A stretch of 64,000 bases of DNA from Paractinoplanes abujensis (GTDB taxonomy: Bacteria > Actinomycetota > Actinomycetes > Mycobacteriales > Micromonosporaceae). The position numbers were made by a program, and so were the translations under genes. The notes beneath the pieces are model-generated. The model saw only the letters and a program-made list of their open reading frames with translations, ran no database searches and had not been told where the DNA came from. Below are positions 38,248 to 46,627 of this stretch, piece by piece; positions within the stretch are counted from its first letter, which is position 1, and every line of letters starts with the position of its first letter. Location: contig NZ_JACHMF010000001.1 in assembly GCF_014204895.1 (NCBI RefSeq), positions 7,750,001 to 7,814,000 of the forward strand, in the 5' to 3' direction.

Positions 38248-39519
38248 ATGAAGCGCTCCAGATCGATAGTCCTGACGACCGTGGTGGCGCTCGTCGCCGG
38301 CGGTGCGGCGACCTACTTCTCCAGTACGGCCTCGGCCGCGGCGGCCTGCGCGCCGGCGTGGAGCGCCTCGCAGGTCTACGTGGGCGGCAACACCGCCTCC
38401 CAGAACGGCACCAACTACAGCGCCAAATGGTGGACGCAGAACGAGTCGCCGGCCACGCACAGCGGACAGTGGGACGTCTGGAAGAACGACGGGGCCTGCG
38501 GCAGCGGTCCCACCACCCCGCCGACGACCCCGCCCACCACGCCGCCCACAACCCCGCCTACAACGCCTCCCACGACCCCGCCGACGACGCCGCCCACCAC
38601 CACTCCGCCGTCGAACGGGCAGCTGCCCAAGCACTTCCTCACCGGCTACTGGCAGAACTTCGACAACGGCGCCGCCCCGCTCAAGCTGGCCGCCGTCCCC
38701 AACAACTACGACCTGATCGCAGTCGCTTTCGCCGACGCCACCAGCACGCAGGGCGCGGTCACCTTCAACCTCGACCCGGGCCTGGCCGCGGCGGTCGGCG
38801 GCTACACCGACGCCCAGTTCAAGGCGGACATCGCCACCCTGCACGCGCGGGGCAAGAAGGTCGTCATCTCCGTCGGCGGTGAGAAGGGCACGGTCGCCGT
38901 CAACAGCGCCGCCGCCGCCACCGCGTTCGCCGACTCGGTGCACCGCCTGATCACCACGTACGGCTTCGACGGCGTCGACATCGACCTGGAGAACGGGCTC
39001 AACCCGACCTACATGGCGCAGGCGCTGCGCAGCCTGCGGGCCAAGGTGGGCGCGAACCTGATCATCACGATGGCCCCGCAGACCATCGACATGCAGAACC
39101 CGCAGTCCTCGTACTTCGCGCTCGCGCTGAGCATCAAGGACATCCTCACCGTGGTGTTCACGCAGTTCTACAACTCGGGCGCGATGCTCGGCTGCGACCA
39201 GATGAACGCCTACTCGCAGGGCACGGTGAACTTCCTGACCGCGCTGGCCTGCATCCAGACCCAAGGCGGTCTGCGCCCCGACCAGGTCGCGCTGGGCCTG
39301 CCGGCCAGCACCCGGGCCGCCGGTGGCGGCTACGTCGCCCCGGCCGTGGTCAACCAGGCGCTCGACTGCCTGGCCCGCGGCACCAACTGCGGTTCCTTCA
39401 AGCCGCCGGCCACCTATCCGGGCCTCCGGGGCGCGATGACCTGGTCGATCAACTGGGACGTCACCAACGGCAACGGCTTCGCCAACACCGTCAAGCCCCA
39501 CCTCGCCACCCTCCCCTGA
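38248..39519 (+). CDS. Secreted GH18 chitinase with chitin-binding module (chitinase 2)
   Basis: This 423-residue secreted enzyme starts at the ATG at 38248 (GGAGG 7 nt upstream). A signal peptide (MKRSRSIVLTTVVALVAGGA, then STASAAAA) precedes a CBM5/12-like module (about 36-86), a TPPTTPPT linker (about 90-120) and a GH18 domain with VVISVGGEKG and catalytic DGVDIDLENG. The domain continues to a TWSINWD motif near the end, as in chitinase 1. Chitinase 3 starts 27 bp downstream without an evident promoter, so the two form an operon. The CBM-coding DNA is 138/143 identical to that of chitinase 3. Confidence 0.95.
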   Translation: MKRSRSIVLTTVVALVAGGAATYFSSTASAAAACAPAWSASQVYVGGNTASQNGTNYSAKWWTQNESPATHSGQWDVWKNDGACGSGPTTPPTTPPTTPPTTPPTTPPTTPPTTPPTTTPPSNGQLPKHFLTGYWQNFDNGAAPLKLAAVPNNYDLIAVAFADATSTQGAVTFNLDPGLAAAVGGYTDAQFKADIATLHARGKKVVISVGGEKGTVAVNSAAAATAFADSVHRLITTYGFDGVDIDLENGLNPTYMAQALRSLRAKVGANLIITMAPQTIDMQNPQSSYFALALSIKDILTVVFTQFYNSGAMLGCDQMNAYSQGTVNFLTALACIQTQGGLRPDQVALGLPASTRAAGGGYVAPAVVNQALDCLARGTNCGSFKPPATYPGLRGAMTWSINWDVTNGNGFANTVKPHLATLP

Positions 39520-39546
39520 ACCCCCACCCCCAGCAGGAGAATCCCC

Positions 39547-40737
39547 GTGAAACTGAGCAGGAAGCTGGCCATCGTCGGCACCGTGGCAGTGGCCGGCACG
39601 GCCGCCGCGGTGCTGCCGATGGCGACCTCGAGCGCCGCGGCCGCGTGTGCCCCCGCATGGAGCGCCTCGCAGGTCTACGTGGGCGGCAACACCGCCTCGC
39701 AGAACGGCATCAACTACAGCGCCAAGTGGTGGACGCAGAACGAGTCGCCGGCCACGCACAGCGGTCAGTGGGACGTCTGGAAGAACGACGGCGCCTGCGG
39801 CGGCACCACACCCCCGACGACGCCGCCCACCACGCCGCCCACGACACCGCCGAGCACCGGCACCAAGATGGCTTCGGCCCCGTACGTCTACCCGGGCTGG
39901 GGTAACCCGCCGGCGCCCGCGACGGTTGCCGGCGCGACCGGCGTCAAGGCCTTCACCATCGCGTTCGTGCTGGCCAACAACGGCTGCAACCCGGCCTGGG
40001 ACGGCGAGAGCGGCCTGACCGGTGGCGTGCACGCCAGCTACATCGCCCAGGCCCGGGCGGCCGGCATCGACATCGTCCCGTCCGTGGGCGGCTGGAGCGG
40101 CAACAAGCTCGGCCCGAACTGCTCCACGGCGGAGGCGCTGGCCGGGGCGTACCAGAAGCTCATCGACGCCTTCCAGCTCAAGTCGATCGACATCGACATC
40201 GAGAACTCCGACGAGTTCGAGAACACCGTCGTCCAGGACCGCATCCTGAACGCGCTGAAGATCGTCAAGCAGAAGAACCCGTCGGTGAAGACGATCCTGA
40301 CCTTCGGCACCTCGCCGACCGGCCCCAACTACTACGGCACCCGGCTCGTGCAGCAGGCCAAGGCGCTCAACGCCAACATCGACATCTTCACCCAGATGCC
40401 GTTCGACTTCGGCGGCGGCGCCGACATGTACGGCTCGACCGTGGGCGCCACCGAGGGCCTGAAGAACCTGCTCAAGACGACCTTCGGCTACACCGACGCG
40501 CAGGCGTACTCGCACATCGGCATCTCCGGCATGAACGGTCTCTCCGACCAGCAGGAGCTCACCAGCACCGACACGTGGACGCGGATCCGCGACTACGCGA
40601 AGAGCAAGGGTCTCTCCCGCTTCACCTTCTGGTCGGTCAACCGGGACCGCGGCTGCGCCGGTGGCGGCGTGGTCTCCGACTGCTCCGGCATCGCGCAGGC
40701 CGACTGGGCCTTCACGAAGATCAGCGCCGGGTTCTGA
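39547..40737 (+). CDS. Secreted GH18 chitinase of a different subtype (chitinase 3)
   Basis: This 396-residue secreted enzyme starts at GTG 39547 with AGGAG upstream. Signal peptide (about 1-33), CBM5/12-like module (about 35-85), short TPPTTPPT linker, then a GH18 domain unlike those of chitinases 1 and 2. The catalytic motif reads LKSIDIDIEN: the D-x-D-x-E core with the catalytic Glu is kept, but the first Asp-Gly of the consensus is replaced by Lys-Ser. VPSVGGWSGN forms the substrate-strand motif. It probably complements chitinase 2 (for example exo versus endo action), which is inference. Confidence 0.93.
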   Translation: MKLSRKLAIVGTVAVAGTAAAVLPMATSSAAAACAPAWSASQVYVGGNTASQNGINYSAKWWTQNESPATHSGQWDVWKNDGACGGTTPPTTPPTTPPTTPPSTGTKMASAPYVYPGWGNPPAPATVAGATGVKAFTIAFVLANNGCNPAWDGESGLTGGVHASYIAQARAAGIDIVPSVGGWSGNKLGPNCSTAEALAGAYQKLIDAFQLKSIDIDIENSDEFENTVVQDRILNALKIVKQKNPSVKTILTFGTSPTGPNYYGTRLVQQAKALNANIDIFTQMPFDFGGGADMYGSTVGATEGLKNLLKTTFGYTDAQAYSHIGISGMNGLSDQQELTSTDTWTRIRDYAKSKGLSRFTFWSVNRDRGCAGGGVVSDCSGIAQADWAFTKISAGF

Positions 40738-40740
40738 TCC

Positions 40741-41409
40741 TTACCCGTCCCCAGACGCGCGGCCGCTCTGTCCAGCGGCCGCGCGTCGCCGTTTGCGCAC
40801 CTTCTTGGTGACCCAGCTCGCGATGGTGACGATGAAGAACGCCCAGATCGCGTAGTCGAAATACTGGCTGTACTTCTCGAGATCGGAATAGCGCGAGCCG
40901 AGCAGATAGCCGCCGCCGACAAAAATGGCGTTCCAGACGCCGCTGCCGATCGCGGTGAAGATCGTGAACTGGGCGAGCGGCATGTGGTTGGCGCCGGCCG
41001 GGATCGACACCAGGCTGCGGACGACCGGCGCGCACCGTCCGAACAGGACGGCCATCCGGTCGTGCTTCTCGAACCAGCGATCGGCCTTGTCCAGGTCGTC
41101 GGCGTCGACCAGCGGGATGCGGTCGAGCCAGCGGCGCAGCCTCTCCTCGCCCAGGCCGTAGCCGAGCCAGTAGAGCAGCAGCGCGCCCCCGACCGAGCCC
41201 AGCGTGGCCGCGACGAAGACCAGGATCAGATTGACCCGGCCCTCGCTGGCCAGATAGCCGCCGAGCGAGAGCACGATCTCGCTGGGGATCGGCGGGATGA
41301 GGTTTTCCAGGGCGACCAGCAGCCCGACGCCCACCTCGCCCCACGACTCGATGACGGACGCCACCCACCCTGTCAGCCCACCTTGCTGACTCAGACCCGC
41401 TTCAGCCAC
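40741..41409 (-). CDS. DedA-family membrane protein
   Basis: This 222-residue SNARE-associated/DedA protein has four to five membrane helices. The family hallmarks are visible: GLLVALENLIPPIPSEIVLSLGG near residue 30, and VLFGRCAPVVRSLVSIPAG with NHMPLAQF near 115. DedA proteins act in lipid or undecaprenyl-phosphate translocation and membrane homeostasis. The GTG at 41409 is used; another GTG at 41364 is possible. The C-terminus is Arg-rich. It is divergent from the PadR gene and its 3' end is convergent with chitinase 3. Confidence 0.88.
   Translation of the reverse strand: MAEAGLSQQGGLTGWVASVIESWGEVGVGLLVALENLIPPIPSEIVLSLGGYLASEGRVNLILVFVAATLGSVGGALLLYWLGYGLGEERLRRWLDRIPLVDADDLDKADRWFEKHDRMAVLFGRCAPVVRSLVSIPAGANHMPLAQFTIFTAIGSGVWNAIFVGGGYLLGSRYSDLEKYSQYFDYAIWAFFIVTIASWVTKKVRKRRRAAAGQSGRASGDG
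40754..40787. terminator. Bidirectional hairpin at the chitinase/DedA convergence
   Basis: Perfect 14-bp arms GACGCGCGGCCGCT/AGCGGCCGCGCGTC flank a 6-nt loop, 17 bp beyond the chitinase 3 stop. The hairpin lies within the last codons of the DedA gene, so one structure could stop both converging transcripts. Confidence 0.7.
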
Positions 41410-41463
41410 CGTTTTTTCATACCCGGCAGAGCTGAAACCAACCTGAAGCCTGAGCCGGTCATT

Positions 41464-41490
41464 TGCATATACCGACCGGCGGCATATACT
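41464..41490 (+). promoter_or_regulatory. Promoter/operator of the padR operon with direct repeat
   Basis: GCATATAC occurs at 41465-41472 and 41482-41489 (17-bp period). TTGCAT and TATACT spaced 15 bp apart make a plausible -35/-10 pair; the -10 box ends only 6 nt before the GTG start, predicting a leaderless mRNA. The repeat overlaps both promoter elements, as expected for an autorepressor. Confidence 0.6.
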
Positions 41491-41496
41491 CCGACC

Positions 41497-41829
41497 GTGA
41501 ACGAGCCGACCTTTCTCATCCTCACGGCGCTGGCCGGTGAGCCGATGCACGGTTACGCGGTCACCGAAGACGTGGAGCACATGACCGGCGGCCGCGTGCG
41601 GCTGCGCGCGGGCACGCTCTACGCCGCCCTCGACCGCCTGCGCGGCGAAGGGCTGATCGAGGTCGACCGGGAAGAGGTCGTGCAGTCCCGCCTCCGGCGC
41701 TACTACCGGCTCACGGGGGCCGGCGAGCGGAGCCTCGAGGCCGAGACCGCCCGCCTGCGCGCCCAGGCCACACTCGCGGAGGGCCGGCTGCGGGCCCGTC
41801 GCACCGACTTCGGGGGAGCCACCGCATGA
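41497..41829 (+). CDS. PadR-family transcriptional regulator
   Basis: This 110-residue PadR regulator starts VNEPTFLILTALAGEPMHGY (the winged-HTH signature FLILTAL...HGYAV) and continues with RAGTLYAALDRLRGEGLIEV and a short C-terminal helix. It has no ligand-binding extension. The GTG start directly follows a -10 box, with no Shine-Dalgarno. The stop overlaps the next ATG by 4 bp; PadR genes coupled to such membrane proteins are common in actinobacteria. It probably represses its own operon via the overlapping direct repeat. Confidence 0.92.
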   Translation: MNEPTFLILTALAGEPMHGYAVTEDVEHMTGGRVRLRAGTLYAALDRLRGEGLIEVDREEVVQSRLRRYYRLTGAGERSLEAETARLRAQATLAEGRLRARRTDFGGATA

Positions 41830-42734
41830 CCGAGATCCGCTACCGGCGCCTGCTCGCGCTCTATCCGCGTGAGTTCCGCCAGGAGTACGGCGACGAGATG
41901 CTCGGCGTGCTGATGGCCGACCCGCGTCCCGGCGCGGCCCAGGCGTTCGACGTCGTGCGCGGGGCGATCGCCGCCCACCTGCGGCTGATGGTCGCCGGGC
42001 AGAGCCGGGTGGCCCGCACCGTGCAGATCTTCGGCGCGATGCTGCTGTTCGCCGTCGCGCTGGGCCGGGTCGTGGTCGAGGCCCGGGCCGCGCTGAGATA
42101 CCCGGAGTACGTGCCGCCGGTCGACACGGTCAGCTGGGCCCGGCTGGCCGGCTGGGGTGTCGCGCTGGTCGCGGCCTATCTGGGATGGCGCGTGGCCGCG
42201 GCGGCCGGGGCGACCGTCGGGCTGGCGGGCGAGATCGCTGCCCCCGCGCGGCTCTACCTGGACACGCCGGCCACGGTGCTGCATGCGTATTGGCTGATCG
42301 TGGCGGCCGCGGTCGTGCTGATCGCGGGCCTGGTCGCGGCGCGAGGCGGCCGGACGGAGCCGCGTGGCCTGGCCTGGGTGGCCGCCGCGAGCACCCTGCT
42401 GGTCGCTGAGCCCGTGATGTTCGACCGCATGTTCAGCCCGATCGGCAACGTCCTGGTGGTGGCCGCCGCCGTGCTGGCCGCAGTGGCCGTCATCCGGCAG
42501 GAGCCCGAATTCCGCGCCCGGCTGCTGTGCTGGGTCGCGCCCGTACTCGTGACGATCCCCCTGGTCCAGTGGGGCTTCGGCGGCCTCATCAAGCACAACA
42601 TGGGCCACCCGGAGTCGCTGCAGCTGATCAACCCGCTGCAGTGGGCCGTCCTCGTGCTGGTGCCGGTGGCCGCCTTCGCCGGGGTGTCGCTGCTCAGCCG
42701 TCGCGACCTCCCGGGCCTGCCCACCCGCCGCTGA
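41826..42734 (+). CDS. PadR-associated multi-pass membrane protein
   Basis: This 302-residue protein begins MTEIRYRRLLALYPREFRQE, the conserved cytoplasmic head of actinobacterial membrane proteins encoded with PadR regulators. Six or seven hydrophobic helices follow (about 66-85, 108-128, 153-170, 182-198, 203-222, 233-250, 272-292). No catalytic motif is visible. It is translationally coupled to padR and followed after 11 bp by a hairpin. The function of the family is not known to me. Confidence 0.85.
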   Translation: MTEIRYRRLLALYPREFRQEYGDEMLGVLMADPRPGAAQAFDVVRGAIAAHLRLMVAGQSRVARTVQIFGAMLLFAVALGRVVVEARAALRYPEYVPPVDTVSWARLAGWGVALVAAYLGWRVAAAAGATVGLAGEIAAPARLYLDTPATVLHAYWLIVAAAVVLIAGLVAARGGRTEPRGLAWVAAASTLLVAEPVMFDRMFSPIGNVLVVAAAVLAAVAVIRQEPEFRARLLCWVAPVLVTIPLVQWGFGGLIKHNMGHPESLQLINPLQWAVLVLVPVAAFAGVSLLSRRDLPGLPTRR

Positions 42735-42745
42735 CCCCAGTCCCC

Positions 42746-42771
42746 GGCGGCGATCCTGCTCGATCGCCGCC
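42746..42771 (+). terminator. Terminator of the padR operon
   Basis: Perfect 10-bp arms GGCGGCGATC/GATCGCCGCC with a 6-nt loop start 12 bp after the membrane-protein stop codon. No T-tract follows. Confidence 0.7.
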
Positions 42772-44133
42772 GCCTGCCGTCGCGGTCGCCTGTCGACGCG
42801 GCCGCCTGCTGCCGCCCGCTACCTGCCTGTCATGTCACCCGCCGTCGCCCGCCGCCTCCTGCTCCCGCTGCCGCCGCCCCGCCGTCCGCTGCTACCTGCG
42901 TCCGCTGTCGTCCGCCCTGCTGTAACCCGTTTCGCTGCCACCCGCCCCGTCCGCTCCTCGCCGCCACACTCCCCGTCGTCGCGGCCGTCCGCCGCCGCCC
43001 GTCGCGGCCGTCCGCCGCCGCCCGTCCCGCCGTCCGCCGCCGCCCGTCCCGCCGCGTGCCGCCGCCCGTCCCGCCGCGTGCCGCCGCCCGTGCCGCCGCG
43101 TGCCGCCGCGCGTCCCGCCGCGTGCCGCCGCCCGTGCCGCCGCGTGCCGCCGCCCGTGCCGCCGCGTGCCGCCGCGCGTCCCGCCGCGTGCCGCCGCCCG
43201 TGCCGCCGCGTGCCGCCGCGCGTCCCGCCGCGTGCCGCCGCCCGTGCCGCCGCCCGCGCCGCCGCGCGTCCCGCCGCCCGTGCCGCCGCCCGCGCCGCCG
43301 CGCGTCCCGCCGCGTGCCGCCGCGCGTCTCGCCGTGCCGCCGCCCGCCCGTGCCGCCGCCCGTCCCGCCGCGTGCCGCCGCCCGTCCCGCCGTTGCCTGC
43401 CGCCGCGTGTCGTTGGGTGCCGTTTGCCGCCTACCGCCGCGTGTGGTGGTCTTCCGCCGCGTGTCGCTGCGTGCTGTCTGCCGCTTCCCCGCCCACTCCG
43501 CCGCTGCCTGCCGCCCGCCCGTCGTCGCCGCTGCCCACCGCCGCCGCCCACCGCCGCCGCCCACCGCCGCCGCCGCCCACCGCCGCCGCCCGCCGCCGCC
43601 GCCCGCCGCCGCCCGCCGCCGCCGCCGCCCGCGGCCGCCGCCCGCCGCCGCCGCCCGCCGCCGCCGCCGCCCGCCGCCGCCGCCCGCCGCCGCCGCCCGC
43701 CGCCGCGTGTCGTTGGGTGCCGCCTACCGCTGCGTGTCGTCGCGTGCCGCTGCGTGTTGCCGTCTGTCGCCGCCCTGCCGCTGCGTGCTGTCTGCCACTG
43801 CCCGCCCACTCCACCCGCTGCCTGCCGCCCGCCCGTCTGCGCCTTCGCTGTCCGCTGGCTACCTGCGCCCGCTGCCGTTCGCCACATGCCACCCGGCCGC
43901 CGCCCGACGCCCGACGCCTCCCGCCACCCTGCCGTCGTCGGTATTTCTGAGCGGTTGGCGGGGGTTGGGGGGTCTGCGGCGGTGCCGTCGTTGGTGGTCG
44001 GGTGGGTTGAGGTGGGCCTGCTGCGCTGCCGTCGTGGGGATTGTGTGTGGTTGCGGGTTGAGGTGGGCCCGTCGGTGGTGATCCTGAGCGGTTGGCGGTT
44101 TCGGGGCTCGGGGTCATGGTGAAGTAGAGAGGC
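42772..44133. repeat. 1.36-kb low-complexity GC-rich repeat region without a supported gene
   Basis: Much of the plus strand, above all 42990-43720, consists of GCC-based units such as GTGCCGCCGCGT, GTCCCGCCGCGT and CCGCCGCCGCCC, strongly C over G. At about 43940 the bias flips to G-rich, with short repeats there (CTGAGCGGTTGGCGG twice, GGTTGAGGTGGGCC twice). A 150-bp block starting with GTGTCGTTGGGTGCCG near 43408 recurs imperfectly near 43708. Long frames exist in all phases but have Arg/Pro/Ala/Cys or Gly/Arg repeats only, so I call no gene. The G-rich strand could form quadruplexes. Promoter of the following GH13 gene must lie at its right edge. Confidence 0.8.
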
Positions 44134-45780
44134 ATGACTGACCGGTGGTATCGGAAAGCCGTTGTCTACTGTGCCGACATCGACACGTTCGCCGACTCGA
44201 ATGATGATGGCTGCGGCGACATCCGCGGCATGATCAACAGGCTGGATTATCTGGCCCGGCTCGGCGTCAACTGCTTGTGGCTCAACCCGATCCACCCGAC
44301 GCCGGACCGTGACGACGGCTACGACGTGGCCGATTTCTACAACATCGACCCGCGGTTCGGGAACCTGGGGGACTTCGCCGAGCTGCTGCATCAGGCGGGC
44401 AACCTCGGCATCAAGGTCATCATCGATCTGGTCGTCAACCACACCTCGGACAAGCACCCGTGGTTCCAGTCGGCCCGGTCGTCGCCCGACTCGCCGTACC
44501 GGGACTGGTATGTCTGGTCGGAGACCGAGCCCGCCGACCGTAAGCAGGGCATGGTTTTCCCCGGCGAGCAGGACGAGACCTGGACCTACGACCGCACCGC
44601 CAAGCTCTGGTATTACCACCGGTTCTACAAGTTCCAGCCCGACCTCAATATCAACAACCCCGAGGTCCGCGAGGAGATCAAGAAGATCACCTCGTTCTGG
44701 CTGCAGCTGGGCGTGGCCGGGTTCCGCATGGACGCGGTGCCGTTCATCATCGAGCAGACCGAGCCGGGCAACCCCAACTCGCCCAAGGATCTCGACTTCC
44801 TGACCGAACTGCGCCAGCACGTCCAGTGGCGTAAGGGCGACGCCGTGCTGCTGGCCGAGGCCAACGTCGAGCCGGCCCAGCTGGTGGATTTCTTCGGCGA
44901 CAAGGGCGGCTCGAACAACCGCATCCACATGCTGTTCGACTTCATGCTCAACGGCCGGCTGATTCTGGCCCTGGCCCGCGAGGACGCGGAGCCGATCATC
45001 GACGGCCTGCGCGACACCCCGCAGCTGCCGGAGGGCGGCCAGTGGGCCACGTTCCTGCGCAACCACGACGAGATCGACCTGTCCCGCCTCACCGCCGAGC
45101 AGCGGGAGGAGGTCTTCGCGAAGTTCGGTCCGGAGCCGGAGATGCGGCTGTACGGCCGGGGCATCCGGCGGCGGCTGGCCCCGATGCTCGGCAACGACCG
45201 CCGGCACCTGGAGCTGGCCTACGCGCTGCAGTTCAGCCTGCGCGGCACCCCGGTCATCCGTTACGGCGAGGAGATCGGCATGGGTGACGACCTCAGCGAG
45301 CAGGGCCGGCACGCGATCCGCACCGGCATGCAGTGGTCGCTCACCGCCAACGGCGGCTTCTCCGGGGCGAAGCCCGAGGACTTGGCCCGCCCGGTGATCA
45401 GCGGCGGCGACTTCGGCTGGGAGAAGGTCAACGTGACCCTCCAGCGGCACGACCCCAACTCGCTGCTGTCCTGGTTCGAGCGCATGATCCGTACGCTGCG
45501 GGAGGCCCCGGAGGTGGGCACGGGCAGCTGCACGCATGTCGATATTCCGGGTTCGACCAGTGTGTTGGTCCACCGTGCGGACGGCGAGACCGGCACGATG
45601 GTCTTCGTGCACAATCTGGGAACCGAGGCGGCGACTCTCGACCTCAGTTCGCTCGCCGCGGAGGCCGATCAGCCCAACGACGTCCTGGCTGATCAGGAGT
45701 ACCCGGAGCTGGGCAAGTGGGACAAGGTCGAGGTGGCGGGCTACGGATACCGGTGGATTCGCCTACGCCGTACGGTCTAG
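44134..45780 (+). CDS. GH13 alpha-amylase-family enzyme, trehalose-synthase-like
   Basis: This 548-residue GH13 enzyme has conserved regions in order: DLVVNHTSDKHPWF, GFRMDAVPF (nucleophile Asp), VLLAEAN (acid/base Glu) and FLRNHDEIDLS (Asp). MTDRWYRKAVVYCADIDTFA and the region after the barrel resemble maltose/trehalose interconverting enzymes (TreS) and related alpha-glucosyltransferases. No signal peptide is present, so it acts on internal sugars. It is the first gene after the repeat region and is separated from fabG by an operator-like palindrome. Exact specificity cannot be read from sequence. Confidence 0.9.
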   Translation: MTDRWYRKAVVYCADIDTFADSNDDGCGDIRGMINRLDYLARLGVNCLWLNPIHPTPDRDDGYDVADFYNIDPRFGNLGDFAELLHQAGNLGIKVIIDLVVNHTSDKHPWFQSARSSPDSPYRDWYVWSETEPADRKQGMVFPGEQDETWTYDRTAKLWYYHRFYKFQPDLNINNPEVREEIKKITSFWLQLGVAGFRMDAVPFIIEQTEPGNPNSPKDLDFLTELRQHVQWRKGDAVLLAEANVEPAQLVDFFGDKGGSNNRIHMLFDFMLNGRLILALAREDAEPIIDGLRDTPQLPEGGQWATFLRNHDEIDLSRLTAEQREEVFAKFGPEPEMRLYGRGIRRRLAPMLGNDRRHLELAYALQFSLRGTPVIRYGEEIGMGDDLSEQGRHAIRTGMQWSLTANGGFSGAKPEDLARPVISGGDFGWEKVNVTLQRHDPNSLLSWFERMIRTLREAPEVGTGSCTHVDIPGSTSVLVHRADGETGTMVFVHNLGTEAATLDLSSLAAEADQPNDVLADQEYPELGKWDKVEVAGYGYRWIRLRRTV

Positions 45781-45793
45781 TCCTGGGTTAAAC

Positions 45794-45808
45794 TGCACTC
45801 TCAGTGCA
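45794..45808. promoter_or_regulatory. Operator-like palindrome upstream of fabG
   Basis: TGCACTCTCAGTGCA is a perfect inverted repeat with 6-bp arms and a 3-nt centre, typical of TetR-type sites. It is 17 bp before the GTG start, just upstream of the GGAGG (45816-45820), where bound protein would block transcription. Confidence 0.55.
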
Positions 45809-45825
45809 AATATTCGGAGGCATAA

Positions 45826-46590
45826 GTGTCGCAGTCCGTTCCCACTCGCGTCGCGATCGTCACCGGGGCCGCCCGGGGCATCGGTGAGGCCACCGCTCGC
45901 AAGCTCGCCGCCGACGGCATGGCCGTGGCGGTCGTCGACCTCGACGAGGGCGCGTGCGCCAACACGGTGACCGCGATCCACGACGCGGGGGGAACGGCCC
46001 TCGCGGTGGGGGCCGACGTGTCCGACCCGATCCAGGTCGGCGCGGCCGTCGAGCGGGTCCAGGCCGAGCTGGGCGCGCCTACCGTGCTGGTCAACAACGC
46101 CGGCGTGCTGCGCGACAACCTGCTGTTCAAGATGACCGACGACGACTGGGAGACCGTGATGGCGGTCCACCTGCGCGGCGCGTTCCTGTTCAGCCGGGCC
46201 GTGCAGAAGCACATGGTCGACGCCGGGTGGGGCCGCATCGTCAGCCTCTCCAGCACCTCCGCCCTCGGCAATCGCGGGCAGGCCAACTACGCCGCGGCCA
46301 AGGCGGGCCTGCAGGGCTTCACCAAGACCCTGGCCATCGAGCTGGGCCGCTACGGCATCACGGCCAACGCCGTGGCGCCCGGGTTCATCGTGACCGACAT
46401 GACCGCGGCGACCGCGGCGCGCGTCGGGGTTGATTTCGCCCAGTTCGAGAAGGCTGCGGTGGCCCAAATTCCCGTGGGCCGGGCCGGTCGCCCCGAGGAC
46501 GTCGCCAACACCGTATCCTTCCTCGTCAGCGAGGGTGCCGGCTTCGTGTCGGGGCAGGTCATCTATGTCGCCGGAGGCCCTCGCGCATAG
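45826..46590 (+). CDS. fabG: 3-oxoacyl-ACP reductase-type short-chain dehydrogenase
   Basis: This 254-residue classical SDR has a cofactor motif VTGAARGIGEATARKLA, NNAGVLRDN (Asn), catalytic Ser in VSLSSTSALG and YAAAKAGLQGF (Tyr and Lys), and the conserved end GAGFVSGQVIYVAGGP. The RDNLLFKMTDDDWE segment matches FabG more than sugar dehydrogenases. It starts at GTG 45826 with GGAGG at ideal distance. It is monocistronic, with an upstream palindrome suggesting dedicated repression. Probably NADPH-dependent reduction of a 3-ketoacyl thioester; the actual substrate is open. Confidence 0.92.
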   Translation: MSQSVPTRVAIVTGAARGIGEATARKLAADGMAVAVVDLDEGACANTVTAIHDAGGTALAVGADVSDPIQVGAAVERVQAELGAPTVLVNNAGVLRDNLLFKMTDDDWETVMAVHLRGAFLFSRAVQKHMVDAGWGRIVSLSSTSALGNRGQANYAAAKAGLQGFTKTLAIELGRYGITANAVAPGFIVTDMTAATAARVGVDFAQFEKAAVAQIPVGRAGRPEDVANTVSFLVSEGAGFVSGQVIYVAGGPRA

Positions 46591-46627
46591 TGCAGCGGTT
46601 GCTGTGAGGCGCTACAAAGGGATGATG

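Noticed and set aside
38203..40515. 770-codon minus-strand frame opposite chitinases 2 and 3
   Set aside because: Shadow of two secreted chitinase genes with signal peptides and catalytic motifs on the plus strand.
42990..43720. CRISPR-like or satellite array
   Set aside because: Units are 10-12 bp, contiguous and without unique spacers; no cas genes are present.
42832..44122. Overlapping plus-strand frames of 340-372 codons in the GCC-rich tract
   Set aside because: Three phases are open over the same DNA and all encode Arg/Pro/Ala/Cys repeats, so openness reflects composition.
42892..45612. Open frame of 906 codons on the minus strand over the repeat tract and GH13 gene
   Set aside because: Half is antisense to a clear GH13 enzyme and half is Gly/Arg repeat from simple-sequence DNA; no start signal or family resemblance.
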